Shown here one piece after another: positions 45,361-53,643 of a stretch of DNA of 64,000 bases. A program made the translations under genes and the position numbers. A model generated the notes under the pieces. It did no database searches. It worked only from the letters and a program-made list of their open reading frames with translations, and was not told the origin of the DNA. Source of the stretch: Nocardia xishanensis NBRC 101358 (GTDB lineage Bacteria; Actinomycetota; Actinomycetes; Mycobacteriales; Mycobacteriaceae); NCBI RefSeq assembly GCF_001613365.1, contig NZ_BDCF01000002.1:186001-250000 (forward strand). Reading direction: 5' to 3'. Every line of letters starts with the position of its first letter. The stretch's first letter is position 1.

Positions 45361-45924
45361 TCAGGAGCCTCCGTCTGCCTTCAGGGCGTCGGCAAGGGCG
45401 AGCACGCCCGCGGTGATCTGCGCGCCGGTGGGGGCCCGCTCGCGGTCGACCATCCACTGCACCAGCAAGCCGTTGAGCAAAGTGACGATGACGGTCCCTG
45501 CGTTTGCGTCGTTGTCCGGGCTGAGCAGTTCGGCCAAATCGCTTCGCGCCCGCTGCTGGCCCTCCGCCATCGGGGCGCGCACCTCGGGCGAGTGCAGCGC
45601 CTGCGCGAGCGCCTCGATGTTGGCCGACCACAGCGCGCGGTCGGTGTCGAACGAGCCGACCAGCCTGGCCCAGAACTCTTCCAAACGGACCCGCACGCCG
45701 CCCGCCTCGCCGTCGGCTTGGGCGGCGAGCAACTCCTGCATCGCATCGCTCACCGACTCGACCATGGCCAGGTTCAACAGGTCGTCCTTGGACCGGAAGT
45801 GGTAGTTGATCGCCGCAAGGTTGGTGCCGGAGGCGGCGACGATGTCGCGCACCGTGGTGCGGGCGTAGCCGCGCTCGGCCAGGCATTGCTTGGCCGCTGC
45901 CAGAAGGTCGTCTCGTGTCCCCAC
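45361..45924 (-). CDS. TetR-family regulator of the desaturase operon
   Basis: 187 residues from GTG 45924 (VGTRDDLLAAAKQCLAERGY). The helix-turn-helix is ARTTVRDIVAASGTNLAAIN, then YHFRSKDDLLNLAMVES. The C-terminal half is a helical ligand domain with WSANIEALAQALHSPEVRAP. It is divergent from the desaturase gene. The intergenic region holds a perfect 16-bp inverted repeat, so it almost certainly controls the desaturase-oxygenase pair and itself. Confidence 0.9.
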   Translation of the reverse strand: MGTRDDLLAAAKQCLAERGYARTTVRDIVAASGTNLAAINYHFRSKDDLLNLAMVESVSDAMQELLAAQADGEAGGVRVRLEEFWARLVGSFDTDRALWSANIEALAQALHSPEVRAPMAEGQQRARSDLAELLSPDNDANAGTVIVTLLNGLLVQWMVDRERAPTGAQITAGVLALADALKADGGS

Positions 45925-45948
45925 ACCCAGACCGTACCAGGACCCCCG

Positions 45949-45995
45949 ACATACGTTTAAAACATCTGTATGTGACAGTTGTTTTAAACGTATGT
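45949..45995. promoter_or_regulatory. perfect 16-bp inverted repeat, TetR operator
   Basis: ACATACGTTTAAAACA (45949-45964) and TGTTTTAAACGTATGT (45980-45995) are exact reverse complements with a 15-base spacer. Each arm contains TTTAAA. It lies between the TetR start (45924) and the desaturase start (46059). Confidence 0.85.
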
Positions 45996-46058
45996 ATGTT
46001 GGCGTCGTCGGGACGCACGACACCTCCGACAACGCCCGAACCCCTCCTGGAGCCGCGC

Positions 46059-47102
46059 ATGACACACACCATCCAGACCACCGCACCACCGATCGCCACC
46101 GATGGAAGCGACTTCGCCCGCCTCGCCCGCCGGATAGCCGATGCCGGGCTGATGCGCCGCCGTCCCGCCTACTACCTCGCGCGGTTCACGCTCGTCGCGG
46201 CCCTGTCGGTCTCCCCATGGGCCGCCCTCGCCCTGCTCGGCGCCAACCGGTGGACGACCCTGCCAGTCGCCGCCCTGATGGCCCTGGCCAACGGCCAGGT
46301 CGCGCTGCTGATGCACGATGTGGCACACCGTCAGGTCTTTCGCACCCGGCGGCCGACAGAGGTCGTCGGCCGCCTGGTCGCCGGAGTCGGCATCGGCTTC
46401 GGCTACGGCTGGTGGCAGGACAAGCACAACCGCCACCACGCCAACCCCAACCACGAGGAGCTGGACCCGGACGTCAGCCCCGACGTCTTGGTGTGGTCGC
46501 GGCGCCAGGCGCGCGAGAGCCGCGGACTGCCGCGACTCATCGGCCGCGTGCAGAGCTTCGCATTCTTCCCACTGCTGACCTTGGAAGGGCTGAACCTGCG
46601 GGTGGCCGGAGTCCGGGCGGTCCGCAACCGCGCGGTCCGCAACCGCTGGACCGAAGGCGCGCTGATCCTGGCCCACGGCGCCGGCTACCTCGCCGCGCTC
46701 CTGCTACTGCTGCCGCCGGGACAGGCCCTCGCCTTCGCCGCTGTCCACCAGGCCCTGTTCGGCATCTACCTCGGCTGCATTTTCGCCCCCAACCACAAGG
46801 GCATGCCCACCCACACCGGTCGCCCATACCCGGACTTCCTGCGCCGCCAGGTACTCACCTCACGCAATATCCGCGGCGGCCTGCTCACCGACATCGCGCT
46901 CGGCGGCCTCAACTACCAGATCGAGCACCACCTCTTCCCCAGCATGCCGACCCCGCATCTGCGCCACGCGAGAGTTCTCGTTCGCGACTACTGCGCCGGA
47001 CTCGGCATCCCGTACCACGAGACCGGACTGATCGCCTCATACCGCGAGGTCGTCGCCCACCTCCACCGCGTCGGCGCGCCGATCCGCGCCGCCCACCGCT
47101 GA
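46059..47102 (+). CDS. membrane fatty-acid desaturase, front-end type
   Basis: 347 residues. The three His boxes of membrane desaturases are present: LLMHDVAHRQVF, QDKHNRHHANPNHEELDPD and LNYQIEHHLFPSMP. The QxxHH form of the third box is typical of front-end acyl desaturases. Four hydrophobic segments surround them. It needs an electron donor that is not encoded nearby. The ATG at 46059 has GGAG about 7 bases upstream. It is followed after 26 bases by the carotenoid oxygenase. Given that partner, a lipid or isoprenoid substrate other than ordinary acyl-CoA should be considered (inference). Confidence 0.9.
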   Translation: MTHTIQTTAPPIATDGSDFARLARRIADAGLMRRRPAYYLARFTLVAALSVSPWAALALLGANRWTTLPVAALMALANGQVALLMHDVAHRQVFRTRRPTEVVGRLVAGVGIGFGYGWWQDKHNRHHANPNHEELDPDVSPDVLVWSRRQARESRGLPRLIGRVQSFAFFPLLTLEGLNLRVAGVRAVRNRAVRNRWTEGALILAHGAGYLAALLLLLPPGQALAFAAVHQALFGIYLGCIFAPNHKGMPTHTGRPYPDFLRRQVLTSRNIRGGLLTDIALGGLNYQIEHHLFPSMPTPHLRHARVLVRDYCAGLGIPYHETGLIASYREVVAHLHRVGAPIRAAHR

Positions 47103-47128
47103 CACCACCACACCGAGGAGCACCCGAG

Positions 47129-48502
47129 ATGCCGACGACGAATCCCTACCTGAACGGAAACTTCGCGCCGGTGGCTGCCGAGACCACCGCGTTCGACTTG
47201 CCCGTCACCGGGCGCATACCAGCCCACCTGACCGGCCGCTACCTGCGCAACGGCCCCAACCCGCTGGGCCTGGACGACCTCTCCGCCCCGCACATCTGGA
47301 CGCTCGGGGAAGGCATGGTGCACGGGGTGCGGATCAGGGACGGGAGAGCCGAGTGGTACCGCAACCGATGGGTCCGGTCCTCCTCCGTGGCCGACCGGCT
47401 CGGCGAACCGCGACGCGGCACACCCGCGGACCCCCGCACGGACATGGCGCCCAACGTCAACGTCGTCGGACTCGGCGGGCGAACCGTGGCCCTGCTCGAG
47501 GGCGGCATCAGACCCTACGAGCTGACCGAGGAACTCGACACCGTCGGCCCCAGCAGCCTGGGCGCCACCGGGCAGGGCTACTCGGCCAACGCGCACGCCA
47601 AGTACGACCATGCCACCGGGGAACTGCACTGCCTGGCGTTTCTCTACGGGGTCCCGGCCATCCAGCACATCGTCATGGACCAGTACGGGACGGTACTGCG
47701 CGCCGTGACCATCCCGATGCCCGGCAACCCGTATATGCACGACTTCGCCCTGACCGGCCGTCATGTGCTGCTGTTCGACTCGCCACTGGTCTTCAGCCCC
47801 GTGCACCTGAGCACCGGCGTGCCGTTCACCTGGGACCACGACCGGCCCGCCCGGCTGGGGGTGATGCCACGTGAGGGCGGCGCGGTGCGGTGGTACGAAC
47901 TCGCGCCGGGCAGCGTCGGGCACACCGTCAACGCCTTCGACACCGGCCGCGGCATTGTCGTGGACGTCGTGGTGCACCCGCGTGAGATGGACCTGCGCAA
48001 CATCGGGGCGTCGCGACCGGTGCTCGAACGCTGGACGGTCGACGAAAAGGCCGGAATCGTGCGGCAATTGCGGCTGCACGACCGACCGCAGGACTTCCCT
48101 CGTGTCAACGGGCGCTTCGCCCAGCGCCCCTACCGCTACGGCTACTCGGTGGCGACAGAGCTCTACACCATGCCGACCGGCCCGCAGGACACACGCCCCG
48201 CCCACGGGTTCAGCAGCGCGCTACTCAAGCACGACCTGGAGCTCGGCACCACCGAGGTACACGATTTCGGACGGCACGGGGCGGTCGGAGAGGCGGCGTT
48301 CGTTCCCGCGCAATCACCCACCGCCGAGGACGACGGGTACCTGATGGCCTTCGCCCACAATCCCGAGCGTGGCGCCGCCGACCTGGTCATCCTGAACGCA
48401 CAGGACATCGCCGCCCCTCCCATCGCGCGCATCCACCTGCCGGTCCGTGTTCCGTTGGGGCTGCATGGCAACTGGATTCCCGACGACGGGACGGGAGCCT
48501 GA
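47129..48502 (+). CDS. carotenoid cleavage oxygenase family protein
   Basis: 457 residues. The seven-bladed propeller family start is LPVTGRIPAHLTGRYLRNGP, then GEGMVHGVRIRDGRAEWYRN. Four His that would hold the catalytic iron can be placed: SANAHAKYDHATGEL, YMHDFALTGRH, GHTVNAFD and LGLHGNWIP. The family cuts carotenoids or apocarotenoids (to retinal in some bacteria) or stilbenes. ATG 47129 has GAGGAG 8 bases upstream. It is the second gene of the desaturase operon. No retinal protein or carotenoid synthesis gene is in the window. Confidence 0.92.
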   Translation: MPTTNPYLNGNFAPVAAETTAFDLPVTGRIPAHLTGRYLRNGPNPLGLDDLSAPHIWTLGEGMVHGVRIRDGRAEWYRNRWVRSSSVADRLGEPRRGTPADPRTDMAPNVNVVGLGGRTVALLEGGIRPYELTEELDTVGPSSLGATGQGYSANAHAKYDHATGELHCLAFLYGVPAIQHIVMDQYGTVLRAVTIPMPGNPYMHDFALTGRHVLLFDSPLVFSPVHLSTGVPFTWDHDRPARLGVMPREGGAVRWYELAPGSVGHTVNAFDTGRGIVVDVVVHPREMDLRNIGASRPVLERWTVDEKAGIVRQLRLHDRPQDFPRVNGRFAQRPYRYGYSVATELYTMPTGPQDTRPAHGFSSALLKHDLELGTTEVHDFGRHGAVGEAAFVPAQSPTAEDDGYLMAFAHNPERGAADLVILNAQDIAAPPIARIHLPVRVPLGLHGNWIPDDGTGA

Positions 48503-48698
48503 CAGCCGACCAGGTCCAGCCCGAGCTCGGCGGGGCCGCGACGGATCGGCTCGACGGGCTCACCATATAGCTGGACGATGGCGTATGGCTTTGTGGCGCA
48601 CCGTATTCAGGTGCGCCACGAGTTCGTCGCGGCAGCGCAAAGGTTCGGGCGGATCGGCCGAATCCCACACCCGCAGCGCGGCACCAGTTCCCGGATCG

Positions 48699-48808
48699 TT
48701 ACGGCGTCCGGCCGTTGAGCAGCAGCGGAAACGACCGAGCCACCATCCGCGCCATTTCGGCACCGACCAACCCATATCCGCCCGCCAAGAGAACCGGGCC
48801 TTGCACAT
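48699..48808 (-). pseudogene. N-terminal scrap of a Rossmann-fold (saccharopine dehydrogenase-like) protein
   Basis: The complement frame from a GTG at 48808 reads VQGPVLLAGGYGLVGAEMAR, then FPLLLNGRTP, and stops at 48699. This is the start of an NAD(P)-binding protein of the saccharopine dehydrogenase type (GGYGLVG...GR). About 35 codons remain; the rest of the gene is absent. 48503-48698 holds nothing else I recognise. Confidence 0.5.
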
Positions 48809-48826
48809 CGGAATGCAACGCACAGC

Positions 48827-49459
48827 TCACTCCCCCGAACAGGACAGATGACCTTCGGAACCGGCATCGAGCGGGTTCGCGGCCATCCTCGTCGCGAGGC
48901 CGGACTGCACCGCGCGCGCGGCGGAGCTGCCGGTCTTCCGGTCAGCCTGCGCCTGGAAGCAGGCAAGGAACTCGGCGGCGAGCCCGAGCCGGGGATACTG
49001 CTGGAGTACTCCGGCACGGAAGGCGGGGCTGAAGTCGTCGATGTTCTTCCCCACGATGTCCAACGCCGCCGCCCGCCACAGCAAGTGACCTTCAGGATCA
49101 TCGGCCACGTCCACGTCAGGCCACATATGCCTGACGATGACCTCGCCGAGGCGTTCGCGACGCTCGCTCGACCAACCGGCGCCGGCGGCGAACACCCGGG
49201 CGACATGGCCGCCCGCCTCTTCGAAAGAGACGGTGTGGCTGTCGAACTCCGGCACCAGGCTGATGTCGTGGAACATCGCAGCCGCGAACACCAGCTCAGC
49301 GTCGAATCGAATGCCCTGCTGCCTGCCGTAGGCAGCCGCCCAAACGTAGACGCGGCGCGAGTGGTTCAGCAAGGCGGCGGAATGGTAAGCGGAGGCCACT
49401 TCCAAGGCAGCCGATGAGGCGGCCGTGTCGGGAATCACGAGGTCGTCCAAACCGACCAT
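48827..49459 (-). CDS. HD-domain hydrolase
   Basis: 210 residues. The HD motif residues are His in LLNHSRRVYVWAAAYG, His-Asp in FAAAMFHDISLVPEFD, and a later His in IVRHMWPDVDVADDPEG. The arrangement is like small HD-domain proteins related to cyanamide hydratases and phosphohydrolases. The substrate is unknown. Its end, LDAGSEGHLSCSGE, lies next to the Rossmann-protein scrap. ATG at 49459 is divergent from the quinone oxidoreductase-like gene. Confidence 0.87.
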   Translation of the reverse strand: MVGLDDLVIPDTAASSAALEVASAYHSAALLNHSRRVYVWAAAYGRQQGIRFDAELVFAAAMFHDISLVPEFDSHTVSFEEAGGHVARVFAAGAGWSSERRERLGEVIVRHMWPDVDVADDPEGHLLWRAAALDIVGKNIDDFSPAFRAGVLQQYPRLGLAAEFLACFQAQADRKTGSSAARAVQSGLATRMAANPLDAGSEGHLSCSGE

Positions 49460-49626
49460 ACTTCAACAGTACGGCGTGGAAGGCCCGTGCCGCTGACCCT
49501 TTCCAGGGCTACGCATATGGGCCGTTCACTCCTCAGGCAGCCCCCCCGCCTTCACCTCCAGCTGGCCCACCGACGGCGGACCCCGAGTGCGTACCAAACC
49601 AGTGCAACGACTACCGGAAGGATCTC

Positions 49627-50547
49627 ATGCGAGCCATCACAGTCCGGGACCGCGAAGCTGGCATCCGCGGATTGACCCTGACCGATCTGCCCCACCCCCA
49701 CGCCGCTGAGAACGACGTCATCGTGCAAGTCCACGCCGCCGGCTTCACCCGCGGCGAGCTGGACTGGCCAGGGACCTGGACCGACCGCGCCGGCCGCGAC
49801 CGCACCCCGAGCGTCCCCGGCCACGAACTCTCAGGTGTGGTCGTCGAGCTCGGCTACGGCACCACCAACCTCACGGTGGGGCAGCACGTCTTCGGACTGA
49901 CAGACTGGGCCCGCAACGGTTCGCTCGCGGAGTACACCGCCGTGGAAGCCCGCAACCTGGCCCCGCTCCCCGCCGACGTCGACCACGTCGCCGCAGCCGC
50001 TCTACCGATCTCCGGTCTGACGGCTTGGCAGGCCCTGTTCGACCACGCTCACCTCGAAACCGGCCAAACCGTCCTCATCCACGGAGTCGGTGGTGCCGTC
50101 GGCTCCGTCGCCGCACAACTGGCCCACGAGGCAGGAGCCCACATCATCGGCACCGGCCGAGCCGCCGACAAGGACGTGGCCCGCGATCTCCGCGTCGGCA
50201 CGTTCGTCGACCTGGACGCCGAACTCCTCGAGGACGTCGGCGAGGTCGACGTAGTACTCGACGTGATCGGCGGCGACATACGCGACCGCTCCACCGCACT
50301 ACTACGCCCCGGCGGCACCCTCGTCACCATCGCCAGTCCACCTACCATCCACCCACACGACGGCCGAGCCATCTTTTTCGTCGTTGAACCCAACCGCGAC
50401 CAACTGACCCAACTGGCCACCCGCCTCCGCGATGGCCGGCTCATCCCCCTGGTCAGAACCGTCCGCCCCCTGGCCGACGCCCCCGCGGCCTTCAGCCCGG
50501 ACCGACGCGCCCCCGGCAGAACGATCATCAAGGTAACCGCGGACTGA
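49627..50547 (+). CDS. zinc-independent quinone oxidoreductase-like dehydrogenase (MDR family)
   Basis: 306 residues. The MDR start is VIVQVHAAGFTRGELDWPGT, then PSVPGHELSGVVVELGYGT. The cofactor site is GQTVLIHGVGGAVGSVAAQL (GxGGxxG of the QOR type, NADPH). FVDLDAELLEDVGEVDVVLD and IGGDIRDRSTALLRPGGTLV follow. Zinc ligands are lacking. The family reduces quinones or enals. ATG 49627 has AAGGA upstream. It is divergent from the HD gene. 50548-50834 after it holds nothing I can defend. Confidence 0.9.
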   Translation: MRAITVRDREAGIRGLTLTDLPHPHAAENDVIVQVHAAGFTRGELDWPGTWTDRAGRDRTPSVPGHELSGVVVELGYGTTNLTVGQHVFGLTDWARNGSLAEYTAVEARNLAPLPADVDHVAAAALPISGLTAWQALFDHAHLETGQTVLIHGVGGAVGSVAAQLAHEAGAHIIGTGRAADKDVARDLRVGTFVDLDAELLEDVGEVDVVLDVIGGDIRDRSTALLRPGGTLVTIASPPTIHPHDGRAIFFVVEPNRDQLTQLATRLRDGRLIPLVRTVRPLADAPAAFSPDRRAPGRTIIKVTAD

Positions 50548-50834
50548 CGCTCACCGGTCCCGCAGCGGACCCGGGACTTCTCCATGGTGAGCCGCTTCAC
50601 TACGGAGAGGCCGCTACTGAAAGAAGTCACGGCAGCCGTTGACGCCCTCGACGACTCCGACGACCCAGCCGAGAGCCGACCAGGGTGCAGCGCCGAGAAC
50701 GACCGTGCCGCTGACTCTCGATCAGGGATTCAGGTTGTAATCGCCTGAGATACAACGAAGTTCGCGTAGCACCTGATCAGCGCCGCGCCAATGCTGCCGG
50801 AGGCGAGCCGGCTCGGGACTCCTACGATGAACGC

Positions 50835-51404
50835 ATGGACAACCCCATCCACAGCGCAGATCTGTTGCTCGACGAACTCCACCCGGTCTCCGGGGCGTCC
50901 CTGATCGGCCAACTGCTCGACAACCCGTCGATCGCCCCTGCTCCGGCACTCACCTGGTTACTGGAAATTCCAGGTTGGCCTGACGGAAACTCCTCGGTGA
51001 ACGTCACGATCGACCGGATCCCGCTGGATGTACCCTCTTGGCGCGAACTCGAAGGCGCACAGGTCGAATGCACTGAAGCCGACGAGCCGATCGCGGCATA
51101 CGCGTACGACGGTTGCTGGTTCCAGTTCGAGTATGTGCGCATCCAGGTTCTACGTCAGGTCGGCACGGTGGCACGGTTCGACATCGAACTGGACTACTGC
51201 GACGAGATGTTCAGTATCGAACTCGCCGATGGCGAGACACTCGAAACCGACCGGCTCTGCGCGACGCTGGACGTCGAGTTCGAAGGCATTCGAGTGGAAC
51301 TGGACACGGACCGGCAATTGGCCGAGTTCACCGACCTCGCCGATTTGGTGTTCGACGCCACCTCCGGCTTGTACAGGCCGGTGGCGAAGCGAGGCTTGCC
51401 TTGA
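50835..51404 (+). CDS. hypothetical protein
   Basis: 189 residues, acidic, no signal or membrane segment. Predicted strands alternate through the middle: LTWLLEIPGWPDGNSSVNVT, WFQFEYVRIQVLRQVGTVAR and LDVEFEGIRVELDTDRQL. It looks like a small beta-sandwich. No family is recognised. It stands alone. 51405-51623 after it contains nothing recognised. Confidence 0.55.
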   Translation: MDNPIHSADLLLDELHPVSGASLIGQLLDNPSIAPAPALTWLLEIPGWPDGNSSVNVTIDRIPLDVPSWRELEGAQVECTEADEPIAAYAYDGCWFQFEYVRIQVLRQVGTVARFDIELDYCDEMFSIELADGETLETDRLCATLDVEFEGIRVELDTDRQLAEFTDLADLVFDATSGLYRPVAKRGLP

Positions 51405-51623
51405 TCGGAAGGCATTCGAGGCGGCCGACTTCCGCTACTGACATCGAAATTCGAATCATCCACTGATATTCGTCGCCGCTGCCCGGCACACGGCAAGCGA
51501 GCGGGCTGCTCACTGCTGGCGCAGCGCTGGTTACCGCCGACGGACGGTGCACGAACAACGCCATCTACCGATGCGGGTTACCCTCAACCGAGCCGCCACA
51601 CCAGCCTGCCCACCCCGACGGGT

Positions 51624-52043
51624 TCAACTTCTCCGAATGGACATTGCCGCAGCAGTTTCCGGATTGCGGCGAGGGGTGGCACGTCGTGAGCCCACCAGTA
51701 ATAGGCCAGCGGCGATCAGAAGTACCAGCAAGGGCGATGGGCCGCCGACTGCGACCGTGACCAAAGTCCAACCGGCCACAATCCATGCGAGAAACGCCGG
51801 TGGCGTGATGCCGCGGCGGTCCAGCCACAGCACCATCAGGCCGATCAAGAGGAATGGCACGCCGAAGCTGAACACGGTGTACCACAGCGTGGCCTCGGCG
51901 TAGTTCATCGCTGTGGCATCCGCCCTCCACCCTTCTCCACTGAACCAGTCATCGGCGTAATCCGGGGCCGTCTCCACGAGAGCGCCCACCGTGTGCCCGA
52001 TTCCCGGGAACAACACGATGAGCCAGCCTGCCCACTTGATCAT
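51624..52043 (-). CDS. DUF6463-type small membrane protein
   Basis: 139 residues with four hydrophobic segments: MIKWAGWLIVLFPGIGHTVG, LWYTVFSFGVPFLLIGLMVL, ITPPAFLAWIVAGWTLVTVA and SPLLVLLIAAGLLLVGSRR. The N-terminus (GxxHxxGAL...W) fits the DUF6463 family as I remember it. Such genes often sit beside a TetR regulator. None is present here, but a TetR-like dyad lies 66 bases upstream. Confidence 0.72.
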   Translation of the reverse strand: MIKWAGWLIVLFPGIGHTVGALVETAPDYADDWFSGEGWRADATAMNYAEATLWYTVFSFGVPFLLIGLMVLWLDRRGITPPAFLAWIVAGWTLVTVAVGGPSPLLVLLIAAGLLLVGSRRATPRRNPETAAAMSIRRS

Positions 52044-52108
52044 TCGAACTCCCTTTTCGTCCGCGGAGACGTGTGGCTCCGTCAGGGTCGCACTGAGGCT
52101 AGCCCTTA

Positions 52109-52124
52109 TATACGGTGCCGTATA
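52109..52124. promoter_or_regulatory. short palindrome upstream of the DUF6463 gene
   Basis: TATACGG-TG-CCGTATA is a perfect 7-bp dyad with a 2-base centre. It resembles a TetR operator half-pair and lies 66 bases before the DUF6463 start. Confidence 0.5.
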
Positions 52125-52293
52125 GATGGCGCGGCATGAGAGGAGTCACACCGCGGGGCCGCAAGTTTCAAGGAACGATCGACGATCTCGTCGGTGTGGG
52201 AGCTCGCCGGCGTCGCCGGGTTCCCACCCTTCCGGTCCTCCCTGGAACGCCCCGGTCGGGTCAACGGTCGACCCCTCCGGGACCGGATCGAAC

Positions 52294-53211
52294 TCAGGCG
52301 TAGTGTCCCCCTGCTCTGGTGGGCGTCTCGGCCGGATCGGAAAATGTGCCATCGGACTCCGGAGGGACGCCGAGGGCCCGCGGAGGCGCACTGAAGGCGT
52401 GCACGGCACCGAGCGCCGCGCCGACGCCGGCGCCGATGACCGCGAGGGGGACGGCCATGAGGGCCGCGCCGTAAGCGGCACCCATCGGCCCCGCGGCGAG
52501 GCCGATCGGCGCGAACGGCAAGCCGACAACTCCGCCGATCACACCGCCCATGGCGGCCCCGAGCAGTGCGAACGGGCTCGCCACCGCCGCGCCCGCGGCC
52601 ACACCGATCGCGGCGGCGCCCACGGTCTGGCCCGCGATGCGGTCGGACCTCGTGCGCTCCATACCGACCGAGTCGAGGAATGTGGCGATGTCGGCCTCTG
52701 CTTGCGCGGCACCGTCATTGAGCTGGATCGCCTGCTCCCGATAGAGCCATTCCGGTGCGTCGACTTGCACGTCGCCGAAGCGCAGCTTGTGCGGCGGCGG
52801 CGCGATGGGCGGCACAGGGGCGACCGGAACGGGCAGGTGCAGCACGTCTACTGGCGCCAGGTATTCCTTCTTCGGCGTCGGCCGCGCCCACTGCAGCGAA
52901 CTCAGCGTGTCCTCCGGAATGTACAGACCCCGGTACGGACGCACGTTCTGCGCCTCGGCCGCGGGCCACTGCTGCGAGGGACCGGCTTCCGCTTCGCCGG
53001 TCTCGTCCTTCCAGGCGATCTGGTCCGCCTCGCCGGTCCAGCCGAACCGCTCAGCGCGGTCGGCCTCGGTCGCCGAGACGGACCGATCGCGCCCCGCGTT
53101 CGCGGTTCCGGTCCCCGCCAACGCGACGACCAAGGGGATCGTGCCCGCTACGACAATCGAGCCCATCTTCTGTCGACGCGCGTCGACTGCCCGATGCTTG
53201 CCTGTACCCAT
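52294..53211 (-). CDS. secreted protein with glycine-zipper C-terminus
   Basis: 305 residues. A signal-like segment MGSIVVAGTIPLVVALAGTG follows a basic start, with cleavage near TANAGRD. The mature middle is Pro/Trp-rich and polar (VDVLHLPVPVAPVPPIAPPP). From about residue 195 a long Gly/Ala stretch (AGQTVGAAAIGVAAGAAVAS to VIGAGVGAALGAVHAF) has the small-residue spacing of glycine zippers, which can insert in or span membranes. No family is recognised; I believe similar proteins occur in Nocardia (from memory). ATG at 53211. Confidence 0.65.
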   Translation of the reverse strand: MGTGKHRAVDARRQKMGSIVVAGTIPLVVALAGTGTANAGRDRSVSATEADRAERFGWTGEADQIAWKDETGEAEAGPSQQWPAAEAQNVRPYRGLYIPEDTLSSLQWARPTPKKEYLAPVDVLHLPVPVAPVPPIAPPPHKLRFGDVQVDAPEWLYREQAIQLNDGAAQAEADIATFLDSVGMERTRSDRIAGQTVGAAAIGVAAGAAVASPFALLGAAMGGVIGGVVGLPFAPIGLAAGPMGAAYGAALMAVPLAVIGAGVGAALGAVHAFSAPPRALGVPPESDGTFSDPAETPTRAGGHYA

Positions 53212-53244
53212 AGATCACCTTCCATCCGCAAGAAGACTCCGCCG

Positions 53245-53616
53245 CTACACATTCGGATTCGCTGGCGACCCGGATTGGTCTAGCTCGCCATAGACATCAC
53301 GAACTGAAATAACTGAATGTTTGCCAATGGATTCCGCATTGACGTCGACACCGGCTTGCCACCGCGGCCCTGCCGAACGGAGGCGCCGAGCGGCTACCAG
53401 TTGCTCGGCTCCTCGCGCGAGGATAGCCGCGTCGGCCAGACCGAATCCCTGCCACGGAATTCTGGAAATCCGTACATTGCCATCGGCGACAAGCGCGGTT
53501 TCGTTCTTGTCACAGCCGAACGGTAGCGTCCCGAACCAAACGATCTGGACGGTGTGCCCGCCATCCGCCACCGGCTGACGAGCCGCCTCGGACCGGATCG
53601 TCTTCCGTACCGGCAC
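53245..53616 (-). CDS. possible hypothetical protein, divergent from the WGR gene
   Basis: 123 residues from a GTG at 53616, with no ribosome-binding site. The composition is protein-like: VQIVWFGTLPFGCDKNETAL, NVRISRIPWQGFGLADAAIL and ESIGKHSVISVRDVYGELDQ. The frame stays open upstream into the antisense of the WGR gene, so the start is unsure. It would be divergent from the WGR gene with 27 bases between starts. No family is recognised. Confidence 0.38.
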   Translation of the reverse strand: MPVRKTIRSEAARQPVADGGHTVQIVWFGTLPFGCDKNETALVADGNVRISRIPWQGFGLADAAILARGAEQLVAARRLRSAGPRWQAGVDVNAESIGKHSVISVRDVYGELDQSGSPANPNV

Positions 53617-53643
53617 AGCACATTTCGAGACCAGAGAGAACCC

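Noticed and set aside
49485..50716. Shared 12-mer CGTGCCGCTGAC at about 49488 and 50706
   Set aside because: Short and GC-rich, and the surrounding bases do not align; likely coincidence rather than a repeat unit.
50584..50748. 54-codon frame after the quinone oxidoreductase
   Set aside because: No ribosome-binding site and no recognisable sequence; the length is expected by chance in GC-rich DNA.
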